From positions 70,666,303 to 70,730,302 of the forward strand of contig NC_021672.1 in assembly GCF_000247815.1 (NCBI RefSeq): DNA of 64,000 nucleotides, read 5' to 3'. A model generated the notes under the pieces. That model ran no database searches. It saw only the letters and a program-made list of their open reading frames with translations, and was not told where the DNA came from. The DNA is from Ficedula albicollis. Its lineage: Eukaryota; Chordata; Aves; Passeriformes; Muscicapidae. The position numbers and the translations under genes were made by a program. Positions 48,201-64,000 of the stretch are shown here, one piece after another; positions within the stretch are counted from its first letter, which is position 1; each line of letters begins with the position of its first letter.

Positions 48201-51200
48201 GAGACAGAAAATCCTTTCTTTTCATAAATGGGGAATGTCATTGAAAACTCACTTCGAAGAGCTCTAAACTAAACATGGAAAGTATTCCTGTAGTTGACAT
48301 AGATTCTTGGAAAAACAGACAGTTTTCAGTGCAGTGTGGATGAGTTAACCAATCATTCTTTGCAAGAAGCCCACAGGAGAGTGCAAATGGTTGCTCAGTT
48401 ATGCAAACCTATGCATATTCAAGGAGGAATTGATGAAACCAGTAAACAGGAGTTTGGTTTTGGCATGATATCGCTCTCCTCATCATGCTTTGGTGGGAGC
48501 TGTATTTTTCTGAGTTGAAAAATAATTTTTTTTTAATGTATGTGGTTTAAAGTTTCCCTGGAAACCTCTTCATCAGGAGCCAGAAGAGGAAAGGAAAGAC
48601 AGGGAGTATGTTTTGCACCACGATAGAAGTAATTTGCCTAGAAACTGGGCAGTGGTGGGGTGATGTGAAACTCAAGGGCAGAGGAATTCCTCTCAGTTGA
48701 AACTTGCTTATGGCAAGGTGGCTGTGCCTTTAAATAAGTAATGCAGTGCAGATTTGATGCCTAGTGCCCTGCATTGAAGTTTCCCACATTCGACTGATCT
48801 ACTTTTAAGATCAGATTTATGTTTCAGCTAAAATAGTGTGGTACTGCTGAAAAATTCTTTTTACTTTGATGCATTTCTGTGGTCTTTTTGTGGGTAGAGA
48901 CCTTGGATGCCTGAGTTAGAGAGTTTAACCAAGAAAATATTTCTGAAAGGAATTTCACCTGGCTTGGGGTGAGCACTTGAAGAACATTGTGCTTTATTGT
49001 GATGGATGTATTCCAGCATTTCGTCTGCATTCTTCTCCAGAGTCAGAAGTGTTTTCCATTTCTTGGTAGTGTGTAATGAGTGTCTCACTTTTAAAAATGC
49101 GGTTGTCCATGTGTTAACCTCTTAAATATATTGGGTGCTCCTGTTATGAGACTGGCTGAGCTTCTAAAGAGTGCATTCTTCCTCTGAAAAATCAGATTGA
49201 TTCTCACTTCTTCATTGGTTTAATTTTTTTTTCAATTAGGCATTAAATTTTTTTTTACATGTCTTAGTGCTGTGTCATTCTGTTACTATTCCCATTCCTG
49301 AGTTGGTTATTAGTTGGTGGAAACACTTAAGCTTTCTTCCATTTTGGTTGTTTAATTGTGCAGTATATGGTTCCATAGGCATTGCTTAAAGGCATTCTCT
49401 TTATCCCACAGTACTGCATTTAAATAGTTCCTTCAATGGCAGATGCCTCTTGGCTCTCTAGAATTCTGCCAGCTTTAAGGTTCCTTCTGTCTTTCCCCAG
49501 CTGCATCATGAAATTGTAATTCACTCCTCTTTTGGAATAAGTCAAAACTACCTCCTCAAGTGTGCTTGGTATCTGAAGCATTTATCAAGTTGCAGCACTT
49601 TGTAATGACCTCAGAGACTGTCATGTGATCACCCAAGAAAACTCCCTGTCTTTCAATTCTGTAGGGAAATAAAAGTAGACATTCTGTGGTTATCTGCATT
49701 CCCCAGGGCTCCTTTTGTCCCGTGCTTCCTACTGAGGTAGGATCTAATACCTTGGGTTGCTTTGAGCTGCAGCATAGGCTGAACAGCTGCTGTCTACTTG
49801 ATCCATTAAACATATAAGGGGAATAGTACCAACTTAAAAGCAGCTTGGAATAAAACAGGTGACGTCAGTGGTGCTGTTGAACTTAGTAGTTTAACTGTGC
49901 TTTTTTTGCTGTTAAGCTGGAGCAGGAATTACTTTAAATTCTGCAGAACTTAGAGCAGACTCTCTCTGCTTAATTCTTTCTCTAATATGTGTTGAGTCTG
50001 TTCAGATATTGCACTCCTAACTGCCTAGGGTGGCAGTGTGTTATTCCACCATTTAGTGTTTATATTCCTGAGAATGCTGTATTTCTCTAGCAGCCATCAT
50101 TCCTTTCAGCATTGTGCATTTGTGGGGTTTGAGTCAGTAATTTTTTCCCTTAAGTGTTCATGCTTTCTAAATTATGAACTGGGTAGCTTGAAACCGTGTG
50201 AGGCTTCCTCTTTCTTGTCACCCAGTGAGCAGTCAGCAATGATAGATGATGGCAATAGTGCAGAGGTGCTCCTCCATTGCAGGTGTTTTCTGCTGATTTT
50301 ACAGCTTTCCAGTGCCAAATCCACCATTCTCAGGTGTTGCCTTACTCCACCTGGTACTGATTGAAGTAGAAAGGAGAGGAGCACTTCAGGTGGAACTGCC
50401 AGGCCATGGAAAAAAAGACTGTAGTTGTGCCTCCAGGACCAAAAACAAATTTTTAAAAAACTTTTCAGTTTGGCAATAGTAGGAAGCCTCAGAGATATGA
50501 AGATGGTCAGCAGAGTGGGGCCACCATGACTGAACTGTTAATTGGAAAAAACAGGTTTTTTTCAGCAAAGTAGATTTCTAGGATACTCATAACAGTCCAT
50601 TGAATTCATAAGACATTAGTAAGACAGAGGAACTTTTGTATTTATGATAAATATTTGTATATATGTATACTCTGAGATAAAAGCTTGAGACCAAAAGAGT
50701 TTAGAGGGGGCATTTCTGTACTCTGAAAGTAGTATGTTGGATAACTCATGAAGAGTTAGTAATTGAAGAAAAAAACATTGTGAAATGACACTGGAGGCTC
50801 AGCTGGCAGGAGGGGAATAAGAGAATGAACTTAGTAGTGCTCTAGATATTCCAGTACAGAACTCCTTTGAATATATTTTCTGTGTTAGGGGACACAACAA
50901 AACAGTGTTTTCAGTAGTGATTTGTGGTGATTTGAGATCCTCAACAGAAATCAGATTACAACTGCTAGCCAGCAGGTAGCATAGCTATTGAGGATTACAC
51001 TTTTTTTTTCTTTGAATGGATAATGCTTTGTAGTTTTTCTGTATAATTTTTGATATAATCTGTTGAACACATGGAAAAATGGCTGCATCTGATAAATGTA
51101 GTGGATCATAATTATATCTCCGTTTTTTGTCTGAAGGTAACAGTCAGTAGACCTTGAAAATAATATCTTTTCAGCAAAACTTAGTTTCATAACCCACAAG

Positions 51201-51590
51201 GTCTGCATAATTATGTTTTTGCATAGCATTTTCAGATTGATCTTGGTTCTCTTGGAAAGGTCAGAGTCACCATCTGTACTGGAAAAAATATAAGGACAAA
51301 GTGTGTTTAGTTTCCTTCTGTGGTGATACTGGTTGTTCTGTCTAAGGGATTGCTTAGTGCTTGCAGTAGCAGCACCTTGGACTGTGGAGCAGAAAGGGGG
51401 TGTTTGGTTATATTGGCAGCCTTGAGAAGCAGATAGCAACTCAAGGTTTTGCCAAGTGCCACTGGAACTCTGAGATCTTAGTAAATCACAAAAACTCCTC
51501 CTTGATTTAGTGATGATTTTGCTTCCAAAGAATATTAAGTAGTCTGTTTGTCCTTAATTATCCTGAGAAGACTTTACTTTTTTTTTTTTT

Positions 51591-51907
<317 letters not shown>

Positions 51908-52186
51908 ACTTTACTTTTTTTTTTTTTTCCTATTACAAACCCTGTATTACAGACTAAAAACTTCTGTACTGTTTGGGGGAAATGGAGGCATTCCAATGTA
52001 CATCATGTTTTCCAATTGTGAAGGCAGTATTGACATTGAAACCATAAAGAAAAGAAAGGAAGGACCTTCTATCAATATTTAAGTATTTGAAGAGATCTTG
52101 TGATATTCCAAATTTTTATCAGTTGACCTCCATTAAAAAAGCCTTCTTACAGATTCACACCAGGAAAGAGATTGTATTCTTGAAAG

Positions 52187-52295
52187 AAAAAAAACAACTC
52201 ACAACATTTCAAAAAAAACTACCCCCCAAAAAAAACCTCAACTCAAACCCCAAAACAAACCAATCAAAAAAGAACACCCAATCCTCCAAAAGCAT
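52187..52295. repeat. A/C-rich low-complexity block
   Basis: A run of AAAAC- and CCCAAA-type words with very few G or T. It could be a degenerate simple repeat or an old A-rich tail. No coding support. Confidence 0.6.
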
Positions 52296-55200
52296 AAAAT
52301 AGTCTTGTATTTCAAGTGTGCTCCCCAGAATGAGCACGATCAGATGCCAAAATGCTGGCACAGGACCATTATGGCTTTTTCTAGTTATCATTGCTTTAGA
52401 AATCAGAGTTAAGTATAACAGTTACAGGAATAAATACCATGTGACTGCCTTCTTCAGTTTAATTTTAGCAACTTCATTTGTAAACTGGAATGCTAAGTAA
52501 TGTACAATCATCAGTAAACCTAAAGAGCTTGATGCTTGTTGCTTTTAAGCTGTTTGTTGAGCTATGTACAAGGCTTTAAAATTAATTTATACTACTTACT
52601 CCTGTTGCTATTTAAATGATTAAGATGTGTGAGCAGCGGGCTGCTTTTGCTCTTCCTTGGGTGGGAGCTATTGGTCCAGGATCCCCTTAAAACAGAGGGG
52701 AAAAATGTACTCCTTGCTGCTCTGTGCTGCATACAATTCCTGTTAAGGACTGCTTTTAAAATCTAATGATTGTTATCACCATTTTGGAAAATAAACAGTA
52801 TAAGCCAGCAAGGATAAGCAACTGGTTGGAGGCAGTTAGGTTCTCCCAGAATTTGATTTCACAACATCAAAAGGAATTTGAAGGCGGTGTGCAGATTTCT
52901 AATCATCTCAGGCAGTTCGTTGCAAGAATGCAAAATAGCATCAGGTCATGGAGTGATGACTCTGTGGATTTTTGAAGGTGTAACACAAAATATACTTTTT
53001 TATTGAGGAAGGAAGAAAGGGATGGAAATCAGCTGTCCAGTAAGAAGATATTTTTCAGTGCTTTACGAATGTGGCAGAGAAGTGAAAAAAAATTTTTGCT
53101 TTAAGGTGCTTTGTTTAATGCCTGTTCCTCTATGATATCTGCACTGTAATTAGGTTCTGTAGTGTGTTTTTATGCATTCCTGTTTCTGCACTGGTCCCCC
53201 TCCTGCTTCTTCCTTCTCCTCCCCCTTGCCCTGCTTCAGTGGGCTGGAGAGAGAAGCAGGGTGACAGCCTAGCTTTGGAAAAACAAGCAAGTAATAAATG
53301 GTAGTCCAGAATTAAGCCTCACTGGTATCTGTATCAAATGCATTTTTTCCTGGCCAATACAGTGTCATCAAATTCTCATGAGCAGCACTGTGGAGAAGCA
53401 GGCACTTCACTGAAGAGTCTTTCACTGCCTAAAACATTTCACAGATGCAGCCTTGCACATGAGACAGTAGGCTTGACATTGGCTTCAGGGATTTTTTGGA
53501 TCCTTCTTATCAAATGATCAGGTACCAGCTACCTTGGGTGGTTAAATTTTGTGAACAGATGGTCTTCTAATTATATGTGCATGTGGAGCCCAAGGAATAT
53601 GGGGCCACAGACTTCTTCTGATGCTTCTTGTCACTTGTTTCTGAGATTAAAGCAAGTCAGCACATGAACTGCCATCATTCAGGAATTTAAATCTTATTTC
53701 TTTGGGTACTTTGTACAGGATCTGTTTCTTTCATAGCAGTTGATTGCTCCAGGCATTAATAGATATTATTAATATATGTTAATATATGTAATATGTGTGT
53801 ACATACACCCTCACACAAATACTACCCTTTTTTAATGCGGTGTGATGAGGCTTATATACCTTTTTTCCTTACAGGAATAATGAAATTGTCTGAGTAATGG
53901 TTTTATTTTTTAGTGGAATCATGTCTCAGATGACAAATACTTGTTTTTGACTGAGGGAAGGGCAAAGCTTTCTCAACATTTGTTTGTGTTGTAGCATATT
54001 GTCTTTGAGCAATCTAGTACCAACAGGTTTTTGTCTCAGGCTTTACCTGTTGTTAGACTTGTTTTGTTCTTTTCTTTGTTTTACTATTGGCATAATTTAT
54101 TAGACTTCACATGTTATAAGAGGGTTCTTCCATCAGTAGAAGCAAACCATGAGGCAACAGAAGTAACTTGAGATAGGTGGAGCTTTCCTTGTTGAGTACC
54201 CACACAGCCTGTTGCAGCATCTGGTCCCACTGCCAGGAACTTCCACCAGGCTCATCTTATGTCTCTTTCTCTTTGGAGAGATGGGAACATTTTCAGGTAA
54301 ACATTTGATTTGCTGAAGGATTCAGGGCATCATATCAAAGCTGTTAAAATGTTACAAATGTCAAAATCAACAGAGCTAAGAAACACCAGCCTGTTTGGAA
54401 AGTAAAATGTCACTGTGGAAGGTACTACTCCTCCATAGTCAATTCATGCCTTGGATCTGATCTACAGAAGCAGTTGAGTGATGAGAAAGAGACATGCTTT
54501 ATAAGAGTGGTCATACTTTTGAATTTGGCGTTGACTAAAAGTTTACATGAAGTTCTGAAAGTTTATTTTTTGGCTTCTGTGGCAAGGGATTTCACTATTT
54601 TTTTTTTTTTGGTTGGATGAGAGAAGGACATCCATGAAGAGGATGACAAAAGCTTTAGGCTAAGAATTGATGCTAATAGCTGAAATGATGGATATCAGAA
54701 TAATCCTGGAAAAAGGAGATGGGCAGAAAGAACAAGCAGAATAAAGGCTTTTAAATAGGTTGTTAGGAAATGTTGTGCCCTGCACCAGAGATTTAGCAAG
54801 TAACTGCCTTTTTTTCCTCAGATGGGTAAATGTGGAGAAGAAGATTCTTCATTGATTCATTATTCATTCAGTTTGGGAGTGCAGATGACAGTGTTGTGAT
54901 TACTAGGTACAGCTTAGTTAAATACCTGTATTCCAGTGTTTTTCTGTTTGTGCTGCTCAGTACCTCTGATCAGAAGGGAGAGAACAACTTTAGGAGAGGA
55001 CAGAGATAAAAATCTAGATAATTTTTTGATCTCATCAACTGTGGCATATCTGTGTGACTTAGATTAGCATAACACATTTATGTACTTTTCTGAAATCGTC
55101 CTTTGGTGTGCAAACAGGTTAGTTTTAACACGTTGCTTGTGAGGATTAGTATTTTATCCAAAGTGGTTGCACAAAAGGCTTACAAACATAGGTGTGCCTT

Positions 55201-55874
55201 TTTTTTTTGAGGGTAGAGGAATTTCCCAATCTTCATCAGCCTGCGTCTCTGTTGAGTAAAGTCAAATTATTCTGTTTGTGGAAGCTTTGATTTGGAGGAC
55301 AGCATTTAAACCTTTTTCCCTCAGCTGGTGTCTGATGGGTCAGGTTTGGCCATGTGGTTGTGAGCCTATTAATGTGTAACCATTTTAATAGATCTGGGTG
55401 CTTAGTTACTCAAAGGAGGGACCTTTCTAAGAAACCATAGGTATACTTTCATATGAGAAAGTCAATAGTGTGCTCTATGTGTGCAGTCAACAGCACTTTT
55501 TATGGGTGAAGGAAAATTAACTCAGTCATTTTATGATCCTCTTTGCAGGGATGTGTTCAGGCTTTCTCATCACTTCACTATGACTGGAATGTTCCAAAAT
55601 ATGGAGTTACCTTCAGTAACTTATGTGGGGGGAGAGAACCTGAAAAATCACCTTGCAATAAACCAAATAATACCGATTTTTCTTAACACAGAATAATTTT
55701 TGTGTGAACCAGCAGATGGTTTTGAGCAGAAAAGTTTTAAGAAGCATGTTTTGGCCAGGATTTGTGAGGAGGTCTGTGCACATGCTTGACCAAAGAGTTG
55801 CAGTAGTGGGTACAGCTGTGTGTGCTCAGGTTATGATTTGTAATACTTTTGCTGTTGTGTAACATCCTAGTGCA

Positions 55875-55972
55875 TTTCTTATACCAGCCCCTCTACTAAT
55901 TAGTCCTTTGTAAGCAACTTTGGCTTTCTTATACCAGCCCCTCTACTAATTAGTCCCTTGTAAGCAACTTCG
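55875..55972. repeat. 50-bp tandem duplication
   Basis: Copies start at 55875 and 55925 with TTTCTTATACCAGCCCCTC. T/C differences at GTCCTTTG against GTCCCTTG and in the last bases. Confidence 0.92.
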
Positions 55973-57577
55973 GTTGGAAATTGTGTACCTTCAAATTACT
56001 TTTACAAAACTCATCATATTTTGTTTGAACTTTGGGTTGTAAATCCCTAAGTATGTTTACAACTGACTTTAAAATTGGGCTTTGCACTTATCATACAACA
56101 GTTGAGGCAAGTGGTTGTACTGCTGGTATGTTCTCTCTCCTCCATCTTCCAGGAGTAAGATTCAAAATCCAATGCTTGTGACTTAAAGAGGATTCCAAGG
56201 TATAGTTTCTAAGCAGGAAAAGCTTTTTTCTTTATTTTTCTAGGTAGACTTGGGAATGCATTCAAGACTTGCCTTCTAAAACTGCATGCTGTGTGTTCTC
56301 AGTGCAGAATCCATTTAGTGTGTACATATTAAAAAAATTATTCCTCTCCTCCTTTCCATTTGGTTGAATTAACTCAATTCTGTGTGGCTTTGAGAAGCCT
56401 AAGGTCTGTCTCCCTTCTGACTGTGTGAGAATTGTCATTCATTCATATTTAGCATCACTTCTCTGTTAATTAACTTCTTCTAGTGTTTCTTGTCACGCTT
56501 CTTTAATCTGAAGGTCTGGGAATTTGTGGACAAAATCATTAATTCACTTTCTTTTATACTTAATAGGGTTATTAATGTTTCTTTGTGAATTGCTGAATGC
56601 TAGACAGTCTTTGAAGATTGATCTGGGAAAAGCAGATCTGTACTTCACAGGCTGAGCTTGTTAGCAGGTGATTTGGTGTAGAAAGACCTGATTATTAAAG
56701 ACAGTAGTTGGTTTGTGACACCTTCATATGCACTGCATATAATTGTGCTGATTAACACTTGAGTGAGGCCACTCATTTTAGTAGTGTACCAACAACAATG
56801 TCAATATGCTTACAGGCTTTTACATAGCTGAAACTGAGGATTTGCTGCTGAGCACTTGATTTTCTGAAATTCTACTCTGTCCAGCAGAACTTCATGAATA
56901 GCAGACTTCACTACAAAAATGCAGAAGTAATATATTTTTCATAAAAATGGGTTCTTGTACCTCAGTATTTTTGTATTGTCACTGCTTTTTAAGGGGGAAG
57001 ATGCTGTTTTTTATTATTTTTTTTCGTTCTCACCGGATGGATATTTCTGCCCTTAATCTTCCATTCAGCCAGGCTTCTTTTGTTGCTCTTGAAGCAATGA
57101 AAATCAGTGCCTACCTTTTTATTCATAGTTATATATATTGCAAACAGCAGTGATATTTAACTTGCAGAACTTGTTACCCTTTTGGAGTGATGGGAGTGAT
57201 TTATGGAAGTCTCTTTCTTGGGCATATTTTCACACAGCAGAGTGATTGTTAAGGTATTTTGCAGTTGAAAAGGTGGAACATGACTCCCTGAATTCGGTGG
57301 TTTATGATCTCAGTTCAAAAGTAACTGGCTGAGGTTCTGCCTGGTGTAACTGATACTTTGCATCCCTTGTGCACTGCGTGATAAACCTGAATTACAAGTA
57401 ATGTAAGACAGTGTGTTAGTGCTTCCAAGTTACAAAACTGCTGTAAATGCCATAGAGAGATTTAGTTTCCAGTAGGAAACATCCTCCCTTTTAACCTGTG
57501 TTAACATGCTCTGAATTAACATCTCAGTTCTTTTCAGAGCTTTAGTCTATCACACCAGGTTTTTTTGTCATTAAGAG

Positions 57578-57625
57578 GTGCTATTAACCAGTATGTTTAA
57601 TAGCACTTTTAACAGGTGCTATTAA
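57578..57625. repeat. short inverted and direct repeat of GTGCTATTAA
   Basis: GTGCTATTAA at 57578-57587, its reverse complement TTAATAGCAC at 57597-57606, and a second direct copy at 57616-57625. It could form either of two alternative 10-bp hairpins. Confidence 0.75.
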
Positions 57626-59169
57626 ATCAAGATGATAGGAGCTTATCTAAAACATGAAGTATAATGCATTAGAGAAGTATTTTTATTAGAAGTGAATGAT
57701 TGTACCATCATGTAAAATGGATATTTCTTCTTACCAAAAAATTTTATCTCATGTATTCTTTTGGGCTGGTTTCCACTTGCTTAAGCACATTTCCTTTCTT
57801 TCTGCCCTTCAGCACTGGGCTGGCTGTTGGGAGATGAGTAGCAAAATTGGTTTTGTGTCATTTTTGATGTTAGAATCATTTAAATTGCACAAGTTCAGTT
57901 TTGTGCAACAGGTTATGCCCTAAGGCACACACACATTATGTATCCAAGGTACTTGTTTACATGGCTAACGTGGAAACAAGGGCCCTGTTTTTTGTGGAGT
58001 TCCTGTAAAACCTCATGTTCAAAGCACAGTTTTATGTTGACTTCATCATAACAAATTATTTGTGCATCTTCTGAATGCCCAGCAAGCAACAACAAAAGAG
58101 TGTGGATGTCATAAGCTGTAGGGAAATAAACCAAAAATCAACACCTGACAGAAGCTCTCTGGAAAAAAACCATTTAGTTGTTGTCTTAATTGTATTTTCC
58201 CATTAATCTCAGTTTTCTGCTCGTTCTTTTTTGCAATGAAATTCCAGATCCATTGAGAAGTAGCAGTAATTACCATCTCTGCAGGGTTTTTTCCCTCTAG
58301 TACCCATCAGTCTCTGCACCAGAGGAGTTGCAGTTGGTATTGTAATAATGTGAGCACACAGTCAGCATATGGTAAATAGAGTCAATTCAGTATGAGTCAA
58401 CCCAAGTATTAGGGAGTCCTAAGCTGTACAAATATTTTTAAATGTAGTTCTTGGATGGAATTTGTTTTAAAAATACTGTATTTCCACTGTCATTAATCTC
58501 AGATAATTTGTCACTGTCCCCTTTTGCTGGTACTGGTTTTAGAGAGTTGAGTGAATTCTTTGGGTGAACTGAGTGTCAGGGAACTGTTCTAACTAAGGAG
58601 TGACTTGGCAAGAGGTTGATTTTCACATGACTGTGTTCCTTAAGGAGCAAGGCTGAGGGAAACAAGACTAAAATGTATAATCTTAGAATTGTAAATGTAT
58701 TTTTATTACATAGAACATGTTTTTTAAAGAACTCTAGAATGAAATCAGTCTTGCTGATGCCAACACTTGTGAATCATTTACTCTTTGCTCACAATATCTA
58801 TGTTCAGAACAGAGTTTGGCTGGAAGTAATAAATGAGTATTGAATTTCCCTTTCAGTTTTATAAACTCATTAAGTTATGCTTTGGTTTCTGAAGGTTCCC
58901 ATTCTTGGGCAAATATTAAGGAAAGGAATAAAGAAGGCTGGTGTGTTTTGGGTTGTTTGGGGTTTTGTTTTTTTTTTTCCCAAGTCCTGCTTGTGGAACT
59001 TGAGAAGTTTTACTGTGAAACACAGAGTACTGTTGATCCCACAGACAGATTACTCAGTTTCTTCATCCTTCCCACTTGGCTTCCCACAGTCTCCCACAGT
59101 ATTCAAGTAGAGAGTGAACAAAATGTCACATCTTTGTGTGATATGCCAGTCTGCTCAGGTACCAGAGAT

Positions 59170-59290
59170 CCCCAGGCCTTTGTGACCAGAGATGTGGTTC
59201 AAGGAGAATAACTATCAGCCAGTAATGGAACCCCAGGCCTTTGTGACCAGAGATGTGGTTCAGGGAGAATAACTATCAGCCAGGAATGGA
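59170..59290. repeat. 61-bp tandem duplication
   Basis: Copies start at 59170 and 59231 with CCCCAGGCCTTTGTGACCAG. Differences: TTCAAGG against TTCAGGG, and AGTAATGG against AGGAATGG. Confidence 0.92.
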
Positions 59291-59559
59291 GTGAGAGTTG
59301 ACTCAGGTCTTCCTTGAGAGGACTTGATCCGTGCAAGATCACAGGATGAATCTGAGGGTGAGGAGATTGCTGTTTAATAAGCCACTGGGAGGCTTATTTC
59401 TGTCATCCTTAAAAGAAACTGAGGAGAGGTCTCCTTTGTGGAAATATCAATGTCTTTAAAACAGGCCAGAGACAAGCCCTGGAGTTAGAGGATGCTGCTT
59501 CTTGCTTCAGTCCCTTTGGAAAGAGTCCTTTTGGAGCACATTTCTGAGCATGTCACTGA

Positions 59560-61255
<1,696 letters not shown>

Positions 61256-62659
61256 CCATAAATTGGAATAATGTCTTGTGTGTTCTTAGGTTTCCAGTCT
61301 AAATAAGGGCCTAAGTTTTCCAGTCTAAGCCTTGACAGCAACCCAAGATTTTGTTCTTCCATAGTGACTGGGCTTGCATAAAATGCAGTAATACTGAGTG
61401 GACTTGGAGACAACCAAAGCATTGCCCCACAAACTATACTGAGGACATTGGCACTGCTAAAACTGGAGCCTGTCTGTGTTTCTTTCCAGTATTTTTGAGA
61501 TCTCCTTGCTTGAGGTACTGCAGAGCATCAGCAGCTGAGCTGTGCTCTCCTGCCTGACAGTCCAAGGCATCAGAGCTCCCCTTGTCTGCTAAAACTGAAG
61601 TGGAAGTGTCAGGGATGGCAGCTGCTCTTGTACTCTTGCCAGCACTCTATTCTTTTCTTCGTGAGGCATGCAGGCTTCACAGGGAGCAGTTGCAGTCAAA
61701 TGCATTGGATCCAGATGACTTCGAGGCTTATGTTTGACAGTATTCCCACAAATCCAAGGTTACTTACAAAATTCTGGTTTTTTTCCAAATACTGTGTTCA
61801 GATTATAGACCTTTTTGATTTGTTTTGCCTCCCACCTTTTCTTAAGCTTTGGTTCTATTGCAGATTTATTTTTAAATATTCGTTAGTTTGGTTTACTAGA
61901 TGCATTTTTTTCATTTTTTTCTGTAAGTTTAATGTAAACTATGAACAGAGTTTTTCTGTTTCAAAGCAACTGAACTAATGGTCATGACTATAATTTATTT
62001 TAAAAGATGTCTCTGAGGGAGGAAGTTGTTATGTTACAGATGGTATTGGTGCATTTAAAATATTAATCAACATGTAGGCATGTTAACTCTGTATGAGAGT
62101 TTTGTGGTGAGCCTTATGTTGTCACTTGTTCTTTTTTTAACTTCAAGAAGTGTTTAGTCTTTATGACAGTTCTGTAGCTGCTCTGCCTTTGGCTCACTGT
62201 TCAGTTTCAATTCAGGTCAGACCATGTTAGTTTTTTCAATAATCTTGCCATCCAGGTTTCCTGAGGGTTTTCTCTAGCCTTACAGTTTAATTTTTTAGAG
62301 TGTAGTTAGCCATTTTATTCTGATCTACAGTTTAGTTCTTCATGCACTGTCTGTTTAACCAATTTATAAAATGCATGCCTATAATCAGTTTTTAGAAGTT
62401 AAAAACCTGACTTTTAAAAAAACCTTGTTTTTTATATCAGATATAAATCTTACATGCAAAAAAATCCTGTTACACCTTGTTGAAAAAATCTAAATTTTGA
62501 TTCAGGATTTGGTTTTTTTTGTTTTGTGGTAAATTGACTTAGCTGAGTTATCACTACATTTTTAGATGTTAGAAAATAAGTCTTTCTCATTTCCCCTGAA
62601 TGTACCCAATGTGTCCCAAGATTTTAGCTTCTCCAGTGGCACAAGCACTTCTTTACAAC

Positions 62660-63065
62660 TTTTTTGGGGGGCTGACCTTGGCCAGCTGGCAGATGGTCAC
62701 TAAGCCATTCTCTTGGCCCTTTTCCTCAACAGGACCAGGAGCAGAAAATAAATCAAAAAGTCTCTGAGATAAAGACAGAGATGTCACTTACCAACTACTG
62801 CCACAGGCATAACAGGCTCACCTTGGAAAATTAACGTAGGTTTTTTCCCCAGTTAAAAACAGTAGGCTGATAAAACAAAAACAATCTTAAAAATCACATT
62901 CCTGTCCCCCCATCTTCCCAGGCTTGGCTTCACTCCTTCCTTCCTGGCTCTCCTACCTGCCTGGCAGGGGTGCAACTGCTCACCTCTTGTGACAGAGGCC
63001 ACCCTGCAGCCCCCACTGCCAAGCCCTTGCCATGCTCTCACAGGGCACCTGCACGTACCTGGGAG
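62660..63065 (-). mobile_element. possible old retroviral-type LTR fragment
   Basis: Word order (CTGACCTTGGCCAGCTGGC, AACAGGACCAGGAGCAGAAA, GAGATAAAGACAGAGATGTC, ACTTACCAACTACTGCCACA) resembles bird solo LTRs as I remember them. No coding remnant, no clear target-site repeat, and strand is a guess. Confidence 0.35.
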
Positions 63066-64000
63066 TGACTGGCAGTGGCTTTGCAGCGTGCAGGTTCATT
63101 TCAGAATATTTATGTAATGCCTCATTACAGATTTCAGCAGTCTCCCATTACTTCCCCGTCAAGCATTCATGTTATCATGAGCTCTTCCAGAGCTTGTGAA
63201 CTAAACATACAGCAAGCAATCTGACTTTTTAAGCTTTCACCACTAATTTAGATTCCCCATTGGTTCAGCTTCCTTATTGCAATCTTTTAAAATGGTTTGT
63301 GTAAGTATCTGGCAAATTTTATACCTTTCCTCATTTTAGGCTGTGAAGGATCTTTATTTGGTCACTCAGCCTTCATTTGTTTATATGGTTATCTTTGGCT
63401 TTTCAAGTCTGGCATTCAGCTGGATCTGGAAATCCTGATGATCAGGATCTGCTGTCCTGATAATTTTTTTTTCCCCTTCTGTTTTGTTTTCAGGCTTTAA
63501 AGGCATTTCCTGAGAGCTTTTTACTTCCCTTAGACTGAGTCTCAATTTTTTTCTTTGGGATGTGTCAGGACATTCCTTTCTGTTTATCTTCTATTAAGTA
63601 TGCTTATACATGAGTTTCTATATGCATGTGTTTATATATAAAAACATACATTTATTTTGAATACTTAAAATCTCTTTAACATGTCTGTTGAATATACACA
63701 GCTGATTTACCACTGTCTGGCTAGCTCATTTTGGATTTTCCCCTCTGTAGTTTCACTGTTGAAATTGGTTTTTTTTTTATCACAAGTTTTGTTCTTTCTC
63801 GCATGCCTGAATTCCCTTTGGATTCAGAGTGTTTGATTTGTTCAGGTGATCTCTCACACCTGTGTTGTTGATATTCCTGTGCCATCAGCACTCAGGTACA
63901 AAAACACTGTTGCAATCACACCCTGCCTTCTGTACCTGTCTGCACCTGCTGAAATAGTTACAGCTCTGGGTCCAGCTCAGTGAATCTCTTCAGAGAGCCT

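Overview
The window is vertebrate nuclear DNA, most likely from a bird and possibly a songbird. Three genes can be read from their exons, in the order and orientation known for the human 12p13.33 block: WNK1 (+), RAD52 (-), ERC1 (+). Decayed CR1 LINE copies, the usual bird retrotransposon, support the avian call. The species cannot be named from sequence alone.

Layout. Positions 1-2652 are a WNK1 intron with a CR1 3' fragment. Positions 2653-15947 hold the last eight constitutive WNK1 coding exons (597 codons plus stop), two phase-compatible alternative exons, and their introns. The WNK1 3' UTR runs to about 16.7 kb or 18.95 kb, depending on the poly(A) site. It contains a 680-bp tandem duplication whose two copies look identical. 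RAD52 lies on the minus strand. All eleven coding exons can be delimited between 27948 (start codon) and 20940 (stop), with consistent splice phases and a 415-aa product. WNK1 and RAD52 converge tail to tail. From 27.95 to about 33.5 kb is RAD52 5' intron. A GC-rich, CpG-rich promoter at about 33.55-35.3 kb lies between the divergent RAD52 and ERC1 genes. ERC1 intron 1 (35.1-44.1 kb) leads to the first coding exon (44279-45224), and everything after it is ERC1 intron.

Function. WNK1 is a chloride-sensing kinase; this part encodes its C-terminal SPAK/OSR1 docking motifs and coiled coil. RAD52 is the single-strand annealing protein of homologous recombination. ERC1 (ELKS) is a coiled-coil scaffold for exocytosis, cell-cortex docking and NF-kB signalling. 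They are neighbours by conserved synteny; I see no sign of a shared pathway.

Oddities. Five uninterrupted poly-C runs (46 to 1208 nt), all C on the plus strand, interrupt the promoter, the ERC1 coding exon and introns. Three are flanked by 19-23 nt direct repeats of the adjacent unique sequence. I read them as assembly or gap-filling artefacts rather than biology; one breaks the ERC1 reading frame. The window also carries about a dozen young two- or three-copy tandem duplications (48-192 bp units) that are 0-4% diverged. I found no evidence for a previously undescribed biological system.
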